Shown: positions 1 through 5,745, counted from the stretch's first letter. The stretch: 6,297 bases of DNA from CAZWRK01 sp964635875 (GCA_964635875.1 CAZWRK010000190.1:1-6297); one strand, 5' to 3'. Numbers and translations: made by a program. Notes: generated by a model not told the origin, from the letters alone.

Positions 1-519
1 ATAATAGAGTTCGCAGCAATAGCAATGGACCAGCACTTCAAGGAGATTGATAGGCTTGAGTTCATGTGTAATCCAGAGAAGCCATTGCCGCCAATCATAA
101 CAAAGATAACTGGTATAACAGATAATGACTTGATGACGAAACTTCCATTCAAGCACTTCGCTGATGATGTTCTGAAGTTCTGGCAGGGAGTTGACTATGT
201 TATTGCTCACAATGTAAACTATGACATGGGAATGCTGAACAATGAGCTAAAGCGTCTTGGTCTTGAAGAGTCATTGCCAAAGCCAAAGCAATGTGTCTGC
301 ACAGTACAAGAGACATACCATATCCATAATCGTCGTCTGAAGCTGAGCCAAGCATATAAGCACTTCACAGGAAAAGAACCAGAGATAGCACACCGAGCTA
401 TGGGTGATGTTGAGACATTAAAAGAACTCGTAATACAACTGATACAAAAGGACATCCTATGTTTATCAACCTCAAATGCCGAACAGAATATAGCTTCAAG
501 CGATGCTTTGGACCAATAA
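1..519 (+). CDS. DnaQ-like DEDDh 3'-5' exonuclease, 5' partial
   Basis: Probable proofreading exonuclease of the DnaQ/epsilon (DEDDh) family, which removes mispaired 3' nucleotides during replication. The frame is open to the window edge and reads IIEFAAIAM before the first ATG at 25. IIEFAA followed by NPEKPLPP and ITGITDNDL is the usual family sequence just after the ExoI motif, so the gene starts upstream and the ATG at 25 is internal. ExoI (DxE) is therefore outside the window. ExoII is visible as AHNVNYDMGML (D codon at 223) and ExoIII as HRAMGD (H codon at 391, D codon at 406), the HxxxxD spacing that defines the DEDDh subgroup. The last 61 bases overlap the polymerase gene, and the tail after QLIQKDIL looks non-conserved. 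By context it is the proofreading partner of the alpha subunit; family assignment is strong, the partnership is inferred. Confidence 0.9.
   Translation: MIEFAAIAMDQHFKEIDRLEFMCNPEKPLPPIITKITGITDNDLMTKLPFKHFADDVLKFWQGVDYVIAHNVNYDMGMLNNELKRLGLEESLPKPKQCVCTVQETYHIHNRRLKLSQAYKHFTGKEPEIAHRAMGDVETLKELVIQLIQKDILCLSTSNAEQNIASSDALDQ
448..452 (+). promoter_or_regulatory. Ribosome binding site of the polymerase gene
   Basis: AAGGA lies 6 bases before the ATG at 459 and inside the 3' end of the exonuclease gene. It supports independent initiation of the polymerase at 459, although the pol frame is open upstream back to a TGA at 411. Confidence 0.75.
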
Positions 520-3260
520 AGGAAGTTATTAAGGCGGTTGGTGATGCTCCTGCGATTGGTATTGCTGATAACAATAGCACATGGGGTCATGTAGCATTTC
601 ACAAAGCATGTAAGAAAGCAGGAAAGAAGGCTATACTAGGAGTACAGTTGAATGTTGTATCATCTCTTGATAAGGAGAGATTTCAAGATAGCTGGACAGT
701 AACAGTTCTTGCAAGGAACTTGGTTGGTCTTGCTGAGATATACAAAATCAACAGCAGAAGCTATGAGCAGATGTATTATGTTCCTAGAACAACTATATCT
801 GAAATAAACTCTTTGAGTGATAATGTTATTATTCTGAGCGGTAGTAATCCTCACCATGCAATAAAACATAAGAATATGTACTATGAGTTGAATCCAGGAT
901 TTCATAACTGGAACAGAATAGTACTACAGAAGAATGCAAGAGTTGTTAAAAAGGATCCTGTTGTTCTTACTAGTGATGTGTTCTTTCCCACGAAAGATGA
1001 CAGGATTGCTTATGAGTTGATTGATGATAATCCTGACAGACGTACAACACCTCAGCACATCCTTAATACAGAGGAAGCATTGGCTCTTGGTTATGGCTCT
1101 GAGTGTGTTGATGCTACCAGTAAGATAGCAGATCTTTGCGAGCAATACGACCTTCCTCAAGCGCAGATGGTTCAGTTCAAAGGCAACAATCTTGAATCGA
1201 TGTGCCGAGAAGGCATAATCACAAGAAAGATAGAATGGAGTGATGAATATGAACAGAGGCTTAATCGAGAGCTTGAACTTATTGCTATCAAGCAATTCGA
1301 GGATTATTTCTACTTGGTATCGGACATGTGTGTTTGGGCGAAGAAGCATATGCTGGTTGGTCCTGCTCGTGGGTCTGCGGCTGGTAGTCTGGTTTGCTAT
1401 CTTCTATACATTACTGAGATTGATCCCATTCCTTTCGGACTCATGTTTGAACGTTTCATTGATATCACTCGCTCTGACCTTCCTGACATTGATTTAGACT
1501 TCCCAGACGACAAGCGTGAACTGGTAATAAACTATCTTGAGGAAAAGTATGGCAAGGAATGCGTAGCACACATAGGAACAATCAATCGCTTTAAGCCAAA
1601 GAGTGCCATAGGTGAAGCAGCCAAGAAGTATAACATCCCAGCATACGAGACTGCTGATGTAAAGAACGCAATCATTGAGCGGTCTGGTGGTGATGCTCGT
1701 GCGGCATTCTGTATCAGAGATACCTTTGAGTCATTAGACATCGGTAAGGCTTTCATAGCAAAGTATCCCTCTATGATTAATGTTGCTCGCATTGAGGAAC
1801 ATGCCCGTCATAGTGGTTGCCATGCCGCAGGAATATTGGTATGTAGTCACGATGTGAAGGATTGCTGTACTGTAAACAACAAGGATAACGTAGCACAGAT
1901 AGATAAGTATGACGCAGAGGCACTCAACCTACTTAAAATTGACGTACTAGGATTGCGTACGCTAAATGTTCTTGACAACTGCATGAGGTATCTTGGTAAG
2001 AATCCTCTTGAGTTATATGACCTTCCGCTTGACGATTATGATGCCTTTAATATAATCAATGAGCGTAGATATAGCGGTATCTTCCAGTTTGAGGGATATG
2101 CCCTCCAGTCATTAGCCAAGCAGATGGGCATTCATAAGTTTGATGACATTGTAGCTATCACTTCCCTTGCCCGTCCTGGACCATTGCACTGCGGTGGTGC
2201 TACAGCATTCATTGAGCGTCGTACTGGCAAGTCAGAGATTGAATACGACCATATTGCCTGTAAGCCAGCAACAGACGATACATACGGAGTAGTCGTATAC
2301 CAAGAGCAAGTCATGAACATCGCTCGTGAGGTTGGTCAGTTGTCTTGGGAAGATGTCTGTATGCTTCGTAAGGCTATGAGTAAATCTCTGGGAGAAGAGT
2401 TCTTCAACCAGTACTGGATTAAGTTCAATGAAGGTGCGGCAAACAATGGTCTAGAGGAGAAAGAGGCTCGCAAGGTATGGGACAATATGTGTACCTTTGG
2501 TTCGTGGGCATTCAATAAGAGTCACGCAGTCAGCTATGGCTTGTTGAGTTATTGGTGTATGTATCTAAAGGCACACCATCCGCTTGAGTATGCGTTGGCT
2601 TGTCTGAACAATGAGAAGGACAGCGAGAGCACAATCAAGATGCTTCGTGAGTTAGTTAAAGAGGGATATAAGTTCAAGCCCTTTGACGCTCATCACTCTG
2701 ATGTGAGTTGGTCTATTCATGAGGGATCTTTGCTGGGCGGTCTTACCAGTATCAAGGGAATAGGAACCAAGAAGGCAGAGGCGTTGATAGCACGCAGGAA
2801 GATGAAATTGCCTTTACTTGCAGGACAGATTAAGCTATTACAGGAAGCGACCACCCCTTGGGATAACATATTTGAAACTGAGAATCGGTTCGGCGACTAC
2901 TACAAGAATCCCAGCAAGTATGGCATAACCACCAAGAATCCTGTTCGCATTGAGGAGATTGATGGCGATGGTGAGTGGATATTCATTGGTAAGATAAAGG
3001 ACAAGAACTTGCGTGACCTCAATGAGTACGGTAACGTGGTCAAGCGTGGAGGCAAGTTGGTAGAGAAGGACAATCTGTTCTTGAACTTGACTGTAGAGGA
3101 CGATACCGATACAATTATCTGCACTGTAGACAGATTCAAGTATGCCAAGTATGGCAAGCCAATCGTTGAGTCTGGTAAGATAGGCGACTACTACCTCATC
3201 AAAGGTAGAACACAGCAGGGATGGCGCAAGATATACATTGAGCGCATAAGACCATTATAG
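459..3260 (+). CDS. dnaE: DNA polymerase III alpha subunit (DnaE family), phage-type
   Basis: Replicative DNA polymerase of family C. Residues 1-70 align with a PHP domain (FINLKCRTEYS, GIADNNSTWG, AILGVQL), but the usual histidines are N4, R8 and N38, so its metal site is probably dead. The palm begins at GPARGSAAGS (301-310). Catalytic aspartates are D345 and D347 in PDIDLDF and D495 in LLKIDVLGLRTL, matching E. coli D401, D403 and D555. Other family blocks are HSGCHAAG (451-458), GIFQFEG (540-546), ARPGP (571-575), YGVVVYQEQVM (609-619) and FNKSHA (685-690). A helix-hairpin-helix, SIKGIGTKKAEALI, starts at 764, and an OB-like region fills about 839-933. At 933 residues it is shorter than E. 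coli DnaE (about 1160), and I see no tau-binding C terminus. It overlaps the exonuclease by 61 bases; the next gene starts 9 bases downstream. Confidence 0.95.
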   Translation: MFINLKCRTEYSFKRCFGPIKEVIKAVGDAPAIGIADNNSTWGHVAFHKACKKAGKKAILGVQLNVVSSLDKERFQDSWTVTVLARNLVGLAEIYKINSRSYEQMYYVPRTTISEINSLSDNVIILSGSNPHHAIKHKNMYYELNPGFHNWNRIVLQKNARVVKKDPVVLTSDVFFPTKDDRIAYELIDDNPDRRTTPQHILNTEEALALGYGSECVDATSKIADLCEQYDLPQAQMVQFKGNNLESMCREGIITRKIEWSDEYEQRLNRELELIAIKQFEDYFYLVSDMCVWAKKHMLVGPARGSAAGSLVCYLLYITEIDPIPFGLMFERFIDITRSDLPDIDLDFPDDKRELVINYLEEKYGKECVAHIGTINRFKPKSAIGEAAKKYNIPAYETADVKNAIIERSGGDARAAFCIRDTFESLDIGKAFIAKYPSMINVARIEEHARHSGCHAAGILVCSHDVKDCCTVNNKDNVAQIDKYDAEALNLLKIDVLGLRTLNVLDNCMRYLGKNPLELYDLPLDDYDAFNIINERRYSGIFQFEGYALQSLAKQMGIHKFDDIVAITSLARPGPLHCGGATAFIERRTGKSEIEYDHIACKPATDDTYGVVVYQEQVMNIAREVGQLSWEDVCMLRKAMSKSLGEEFFNQYWIKFNEGAANNGLEEKEARKVWDNMCTFGSWAFNKSHAVSYGLLSYWCMYLKAHHPLEYALACLNNEKDSESTIKMLRELVKEGYKFKPFDAHHSDVSWSIHEGSLLGGLTSIKGIGTKKAEALIARRKMKLPLLAGQIKLLQEATTPWDNIFETENRFGDYYKNPSKYGITTKNPVRIEEIDGDGEWIFIGKIKDKNLRDLNEYGNVVKRGGKLVEKDNLFLNLTVEDDTDTIICTVDRFKYAKYGKPIVESGKIGDYYLIKGRTQQGWRKIYIERIRPL

Positions 3261-3263
3261 GAG
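3259..3263 (+). promoter_or_regulatory. Ribosome binding site deciding a GTG start
   Basis: AGGAG overlaps the polymerase stop codon (TAG at 3258-3260) and sits 6 bases before the GTG at 3270. The nearby ATG at 3268 runs straight into TGA, so GTG is the start. Confidence 0.75.
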
Positions 3264-3269
3264 TGTGAT

Positions 3270-3551
3270 GTGAGTGATATCAAATACAACTTCCCAGTAA
3301 CAAGGTTTACTGAAGAGAATATACCAGAGACCCAGCTCAAGCATCTTGACTCAGAGATAGCAGAAGCCAACTATGAATACACAGTCAAGGACAGACAGAG
3401 CGGTCTTAATGAGTGCGTTGATATCGTGCATAGTGCAGAGACATTACTGCGCATATTGGTGAAGGAACATGGTAAGGCAAAAGTGCTGAAGGCAATTGAA
3501 GAGGTGGTAAAAAAGAATCGGAATAGAGGCTATTACATCTCAGAGGGATAG
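3270..3551 (+). CDS. Small helical protein, tentative MazG-like
   Basis: A 93-residue acidic, mostly helical protein that I do not recognise with certainty. It begins at GTG; the AGGAG site ending 6 bases earlier overlaps the polymerase stop, implying translational coupling. The segment DSEIAEANYEY (27-37) followed by LNECVDIVHSAETLLRIL (46-63) places E29xxE32 and E48xxD51 in the order seen in all-alpha NTP pyrophosphohydrolases of the MazG/dUTPase-2 type, where such acidic residues bind magnesium. If that is right, it would hydrolyse a (d)NTP to the monophosphate and tune the nucleotide pool for the polymerase encoded just upstream. The protein is short for a full MazG domain and the match is by pattern only; it may instead be an uncharacterised replication accessory protein. 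It is the last gene of the rightward operon and ends about 60 bases before the terminator. Confidence 0.8.
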   Translation: MSDIKYNFPVTRFTEENIPETQLKHLDSEIAEANYEYTVKDRQSGLNECVDIVHSAETLLRILVKEHGKAKVLKAIEEVVKKNRNRGYYISEG

Positions 3552-3580
3552 ATAGGCTTGGGTCGGTAAATAAAAACGAT

Positions 3581-3598
3581 TCCTAGCCAATGCTAGGA
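3581..3598 (+). repeat. Small perfect hairpin in the intergenic region
   Basis: TCCTAGC (3581-3587) pairs with GCTAGGA (3592-3598) around a 4-base CAAT loop. No T-run follows on either strand, so it is not a classical terminator by itself. It lies in the 3' untranslated region of the rightward operon, 15 bases before the terminator stem. Confidence 0.5.
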
Positions 3599-3613
3599 GC
3601 CAATACGACAAGA

Positions 3614-3650
3614 AAAGACCCCGAATAGAATATATCTAATCGGGGTCTTT
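3614..3650. terminator. Bidirectional intrinsic terminator between converging operons
   Basis: AAAGACCCCGA (3614-3624) pairs perfectly with TCGGGGTCTTT (3640-3650). After one A/A mismatch the stem continues with TAGA (3626-3629) and TCTA (3635-3638) around an ATATA loop. The + strand exits through TCTTTCTATTTAT, and the - strand exits through TCTTTTCTT, so both sides carry T-rich tails. It lies between the end of the rightward genes (3551) and the end of the leftward genes (3655), where it would stop both transcripts. Confidence 0.85.
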
Positions 3651-3654
3651 CTAT

Positions 3655-3930
3655 TTATCCTCGGTTGCGACGTGTTGTGAAGTTTATGTCTAACTGGTGA
3701 CGCAATGCTTCTACTTCGCTGTTGTACTCATTTCCGTCTGTAGTCTCCCAGACAGTTATAACTTTCTTGCTGGGCATGTAATTGTATTCTGAAGCTGGTG
3801 TAATTGTCTTCGCATCTTCCTTTCGCTTCTGGTAGTAGTTCTTCTTGTAGCACTTCATACAGATACGATTCTTGTCTACTAATGCTGGCTCTAAACACTG
3901 CTGGCATAATCCTAATTCTCTCTTCTTCAT
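3655..3930 (-). CDS. Small two-CxxC zinc-finger protein
   Basis: A 91-residue protein, the last gene of the leftward operon. The N terminus carries C9-x2-C12 and C24-x2-C27 (LCQQC and ICMKC) followed by a basic stretch, CYKKNYYQKRKE, a layout typical of a small four-Cys zinc finger that may touch nucleic acid or another protein. The C-terminal half (about 53-80) reads KKVITVWETTDGNEY then EALRHQLDI. This resembles a DG-x-E-[FY]...EAL pattern I associate with small phage proteins, but I cannot name the family. The start is ATG with AGGAG at 3936-3940, 5 bases upstream. The stop (TAA, 3655-3657) lies 5 bases from the terminator stem. Function unknown; the zinc-binding call rests on Cys spacing alone. 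Confidence 0.8.
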   Translation of the reverse strand: MKKRELGLCQQCLEPALVDKNRICMKCYKKNYYQKRKEDAKTITPASEYNYMPSKKVITVWETTDGNEYNSEVEALRHQLDINFTTRRNRG

Positions 3931-3938
3931 AGTATCTC

Positions 3939-4001
3939 CTAGTTGTGTAGTTGGTGGTACGCTACAATGACAATGATAACCAATATCATAAGTTCAATCA
4001 C
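3939..4001 (-). CDS. Hydrophobic microprotein, 20 aa, single membrane segment
   Basis: A very small frame between two leftward genes. It starts at GTG (4001-3999) and ends at TAG (3941-3939). The core is a hydrophobic run, LMILVIIVIVAY, preceded by IE and followed by a polar end, HQLHN, so it would be a one-pass membrane peptide if made. Support comes from its signals: the upstream gene ends ..TTGAGGTGA, giving GAGGTGA (4005-4011), a seven-base match to the anti-Shine-Dalgarno, with the GAGG core 6 bases before GTG. The last two bases of its TAG also begin the AGGAG site of the next gene. An in-frame ATG at 3989 could give 16 residues. No family known to me; a length this short can arise by chance, so this is a candidate rather than a certain gene. 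Confidence 0.45.
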   Translation of the reverse strand: MIELMILVIIVIVAYHQLHN

Positions 4002-4004
4002 AGT

Positions 4005-4011
4005 TCACCTC
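4005..4011 (-). promoter_or_regulatory. Ribosome binding site of the microprotein
   Basis: On the - strand this reads GAGGTGA. It overlaps the final AGG codon and TGA stop of the 65-residue gene and precedes the GTG at 4001. It is the strongest anti-Shine-Dalgarno match in the window and has no other gene to serve. Confidence 0.55.
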
Positions 4012-4202
4012 AATACGTTATAGCCGGACTCGTCTGTAGGATCGCATACGCCAAAGGTGAGCACCGAGTTATGGTCAAGCCACAATAAGAATTCGTTTAG
4101 GCGGTAGCAGTCCTGTCGGCAAGCCGGAACGTCACTCTCTTCACATACCTTACAAGGACTTTGTATCTCTGTTAGTTTTATCTCTTTACGTTTCATGACC
4201 AT
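4005..4202 (-). CDS. Small four-Cys protein, 65 aa, unknown function
   Basis: Not a family I recognise. The start chosen is ATG at 4202, because AAGGAG (4208-4213 on the complement) lies 5 bases upstream. A longer frame from GTG at 4235 would lack such a site and would lie over the upstream zinc-finger gene. A second ATG at 4196 forms an ATGA overlap with the upstream stop but sits 11 bases from the site. The protein begins with a basic stretch (MVMKRKEIK) and then C17-x2-C20-x7-C28-x3-C32, a compact zinc-binding pattern in PCKVCEESDVPACRQDC. A hydrophobic, Trp-containing helix (NEFLLWL, 36-42) and C53 follow. The first 10 bases overlap the gene upstream, and its stop region supplies the next ribosome site, so the small genes look translationally coupled. 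Confidence 0.75.
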   Translation of the reverse strand: MVMKRKEIKLTEIQSPCKVCEESDVPACRQDCYRLNEFLLWLDHNSVLTFGVCDPTDESGYNVLR

Positions 4203-4326
4203 CTTTTCTCCTTTTGGTTTGCGCTGTTTGAACACTTGCGGTCACAGAACTTGCGTATCTTGAAATTGCCATTTGCCTCATTGTCCCTGCGGACAATCTC
4301 TTTACCACAATATTTACAATATCTTA
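4193..4326 (-). CDS. Zinc-finger protein, 5' end lost in the assembly gap
   Basis: This frame comes out of the N run and ends at TGA (4195-4193). It has no visible start, so it is easy to miss. It reads RYCKYCGKEIV, then RRDNEANGNFKIR, then KFCDRKCSNSANQKEKRWS before the stop. The CxxC...FCxxxC arrangement, with a basic C-terminal tail, is characteristic of small zinc-finger proteins that occur widely in phages. The RYCKYC start-like sequence suggests that only a few residues are missing, although the gap size is unknown. Its 3' end overlaps the next gene by 10 bases and contains that gene's ribosome site. It might be the 3' end of the gene on the other side of the gap; the frames differ across the 100 N, but that number is conventional and does not decide the matter. 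Confidence 0.75.
4208..4213 (-). promoter_or_regulatory. Ribosome binding site deciding the start of the 65-aa gene
   Basis: AAGGAG on the - strand is placed 5 bases before ATG 4202 and 11 bases before ATG 4196. It is located inside the coding sequence of the upstream zinc-finger gene. Confidence 0.7.
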
Positions 4327-4426
4327 NNNNNNNNNNNNNNNNNNNNNNNNNNNNNNNNNNNNNNNNNNNNNNNNNNNNNNNNNNNNNNNNNNNNNNNNNN
4401 NNNNNNNNNNNNNNNNNNNNNNNNNN
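4327..4426. other. Assembly gap (100 N)
   Basis: Exactly 100 undetermined bases. This is the customary placeholder for a scaffold gap of unknown length, so distances and reading frames across it cannot be trusted. It removes the 3' end of one small gene and the 5' end of the next. Confidence 0.95.
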
Positions 4427-4608
4427 GTACAGATGTATGGTCCTTTGGGGACATCCATCTCTTCGTCAAGGAACGGATCGCCGAGCTCTGGTGGTTCATT
4501 AGCATCATCCAAATAGTCACCATATTCGTTTGTTACCACTTTTAGGTCGTAAGTGACAGTCACTAACGCAAAGCTATAGAATTCGTTGTTGCCACATTCG
4601 CATTTCAT
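4427..4608 (-). CDS. Small Cys-rich protein, 3' end lost in the assembly gap
   Basis: Sixty residues are visible from ATG (4608-4606) to the N run. The N terminus MKCECGNNEFYSF contains C3 and C5 in a CxCG form that resembles the first half of a small zinc ribbon. The middle is strongly acidic (EYGDYLDD, ELGDPFLDEEMD). The visible part ends GPYIC, which would fit the start of a second Cys pair continuing into the gap. I infer a zinc ribbon with an acidic insertion; function is unknown. AGGAGG (4618-4623 on the complement) lies 9 bases upstream and is followed by ATATACGAT, an unusually strong ribosome site for this window. A hairpin (4636-4656) lies between this gene and the DUF932 stop. Confidence 0.75.
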
Positions 4609-4617
4609 ATCGTATAT

Positions 4618-4623
4618 CCTCCT
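4618..4623 (-). promoter_or_regulatory. Strong ribosome binding site (AGGAGG)
   Basis: A perfect AGGAGG lies 9 bases before ATG 4608, followed by an A/T-rich spacer (ATATACGAT). It suggests high translation of the Cys-rich gene. Confidence 0.7.
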
Positions 4624-4635
4624 AGGATTGGTTGA

Positions 4636-4656
4636 GGCTGGGTTTTGAGCCCAGCC
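4636..4656 (-). repeat. Hairpin downstream of the DUF932 gene
   Basis: GGCTGGG (4636-4642) pairs with CCCAGCC (4650-4656) around a 7-base loop. A T/G wobble can shorten the loop to 5. No clear T-run follows on the - strand (CTCAACCAATCC), so it looks like an mRNA stem in the short spacer rather than a full terminator. Its edge contains CAGCCCCATAG (4652-4662), the reverse complement of a word in the hairpin upstream of DUF932. Confidence 0.6.
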
Positions 4657-4672
4657 CCATAGGTTGCCTTGT

Positions 4673-5695
4673 CTATGCCGCCATTAACAGTGCCTCAGAC
4701 CAAGCACGGTCTTTGGTCTTCGCTCCGTCGCCGAACCAAGCACGGTCTATCCGTGAGTCCATAGTCTTGGTTGCTCTGTGGTGGTCGGTGTACTCAGTTA
4801 CACAGTTGACAGCACCCCACAGCGTACCGTTACGACCAGAAAGGCTACCGCCAATCATCTCTCCGTTGAACAGCTCAATGCACTTGTCAATGTGGCGGTT
4901 AGTGCGCTCGGCTGTCTGCTCTTCTAACTGGTCGGCTGTTGCTGGTAGGAGCAGACCGGAGTCGGCTATCGCTCCGTTGAACACCAAGTCAAAGAAGTTT
5001 GCCGCCTGTTTGTTGGTGAGGAGGTAGTTGGCCATAAGTTCTGCTGACTTCTGCCAGTTGAGGAATGCCTCCGGCTTCAACTCAAGTGCTTCTTGAATGG
5101 CGTCAGCGTCAAACGTACCGGCGTGACTGAGCTCAACGGAATCAGCGTCACTGGCAGTGGCCATGCGCAATGTGTTGTTACATACTACACAAGTGGTTGT
5201 GTATTGTGCTCGGGTCTTCATGCTACCGTCACATGAGGTTGCCAGCAATAGCTTGCCCTCAACTCGCTCTTGACCGAGGATGCTGACTGACTGACCGATA
5301 TCGGCTTGTGCCCAGAACCGACGACCGCCGAACAGCACACCACACGTTACCATGTTGAAGCCCATGCTATGTATGATGTTCTCAAAGAACCTTACTACCT
5401 GCTCAGGTTGAACCACGTTGTAGTTGGCTCCCACGTCTGCTAATGGCTGACGAGTGTCGGAGCGGTACAACAGCTTACGACTATTGAAGGTTATGACCTC
5501 TTCGCTGTCGGCGTCATAGCAGAGTGCTGGTGCTTCCTTGATGCTCCAGTTACCCATGTTGCTGGCGTGAAGCCAGTAGTCAATGTTGTTGGCTTGCTCT
5601 GGTGGGACAGCTTGGCCAAATCCGTGCCATACAGGTGTGCCAGTAAGGTAAGCGAATTCTGCTCGGTCGTTGATGAATGATAGTTCGTGTGACAT
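4673..5695 (-). CDS. DUF932 / TIGR03299 phage/plasmid-like protein
   Basis: A 340-residue protein of the DUF932 family in its TIGR03299 form, found on phages, plasmids and other mobile DNA. The biochemical role of the family is not established to my knowledge. Recognisable blocks, in order, are PVWHGFG near the N terminus (21-27), VGANYNVVQPEQ (88-99), GRRFWAQADI (124-133) and TTCVVCNNTLRMA (167-179), the last being the most characteristic. The C-terminal third is helical (residues from about 200), with a late TLWGAVNCVTEYTDHH segment. I see no signal peptide or membrane segment, so it is probably cytoplasmic. The start ATG at 5695 has AAAGGAG (5702-5708 on the complement) 6 bases upstream. 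The gene is flanked by hairpins on both sides. It is more GC-rich than the left part of the window. Confidence 0.9.
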   Translation of the reverse strand: MSHELSFINDRAEFAYLTGTPVWHGFGQAVPPEQANNIDYWLHASNMGNWSIKEAPALCYDADSEEVITFNSRKLLYRSDTRQPLADVGANYNVVQPEQVVRFFENIIHSMGFNMVTCGVLFGGRRFWAQADIGQSVSILGQERVEGKLLLATSCDGSMKTRAQYTTTCVVCNNTLRMATASDADSVELSHAGTFDADAIQEALELKPEAFLNWQKSAELMANYLLTNKQAANFFDLVFNGAIADSGLLLPATADQLEEQTAERTNRHIDKCIELFNGEMIGGSLSGRNGTLWGAVNCVTEYTDHHRATKTMDSRIDRAWFGDGAKTKDRAWSEALLMAA

Positions 5696-5701
5696 GGTGT
5701 T

Positions 5702-5708
5702 CTCCTTT
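5702..5708 (-). promoter_or_regulatory. Ribosome binding site of the DUF932 gene
   Basis: AAAGGAG on the - strand ends 6 bases before ATG 5695. This fixes the start that gives the MSHELSF N terminus. Confidence 0.75.
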
Positions 5709-5726
5709 GGGTTATTGTAGTTCTAT

Positions 5727-5745
5727 GGGGCTGATGGCCAGCCCC
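5727..5745 (-). repeat. Hairpin upstream of the DUF932 gene
   Basis: GGGGCTG (5727-5733) pairs with CAGCCCC (5739-5745) around the 5-base loop ATGGC. It lies between the stop of the right-edge gene (5759) and the DUF932 ribosome site. On the - strand it is followed by ATAGAACTAC rather than a T-run, so it is not an obvious terminator. A role in mRNA stability or in controlling DUF932 translation is possible but only inferred. Confidence 0.6.

Noticed and set aside
25..519. Exonuclease starting at ATG 25
   Set aside because: The upstream codons IIEFAAIA belong to the conserved family sequence and the ExoI motif must lie further upstream, so this ATG is internal.
414..520. Possible -1 programmed frameshift fusing exonuclease and polymerase
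   Set aside because: Both frames are open here and AAGGA could stimulate slipping, but no X_XXY_YYZ slippery heptamer is present. A good ribosome site and ATG explain the polymerase start without it.
924..1349. Long - strand open frame inside the polymerase gene
   Set aside because: It lies wholly opposite strongly conserved polymerase coding sequence and shows no recognisable domain; it is a shadow frame.
4005..4235. 76-residue version of the four-Cys protein from GTG 4235
   Set aside because: The extra residues overlay the zinc-finger gene in another frame, and the AAGGAG site points to ATG 4202.
4632..5027. + strand open frame over the DUF932 3' end
   Set aside because: It is antisense to a clear family match and shows no family features of its own.
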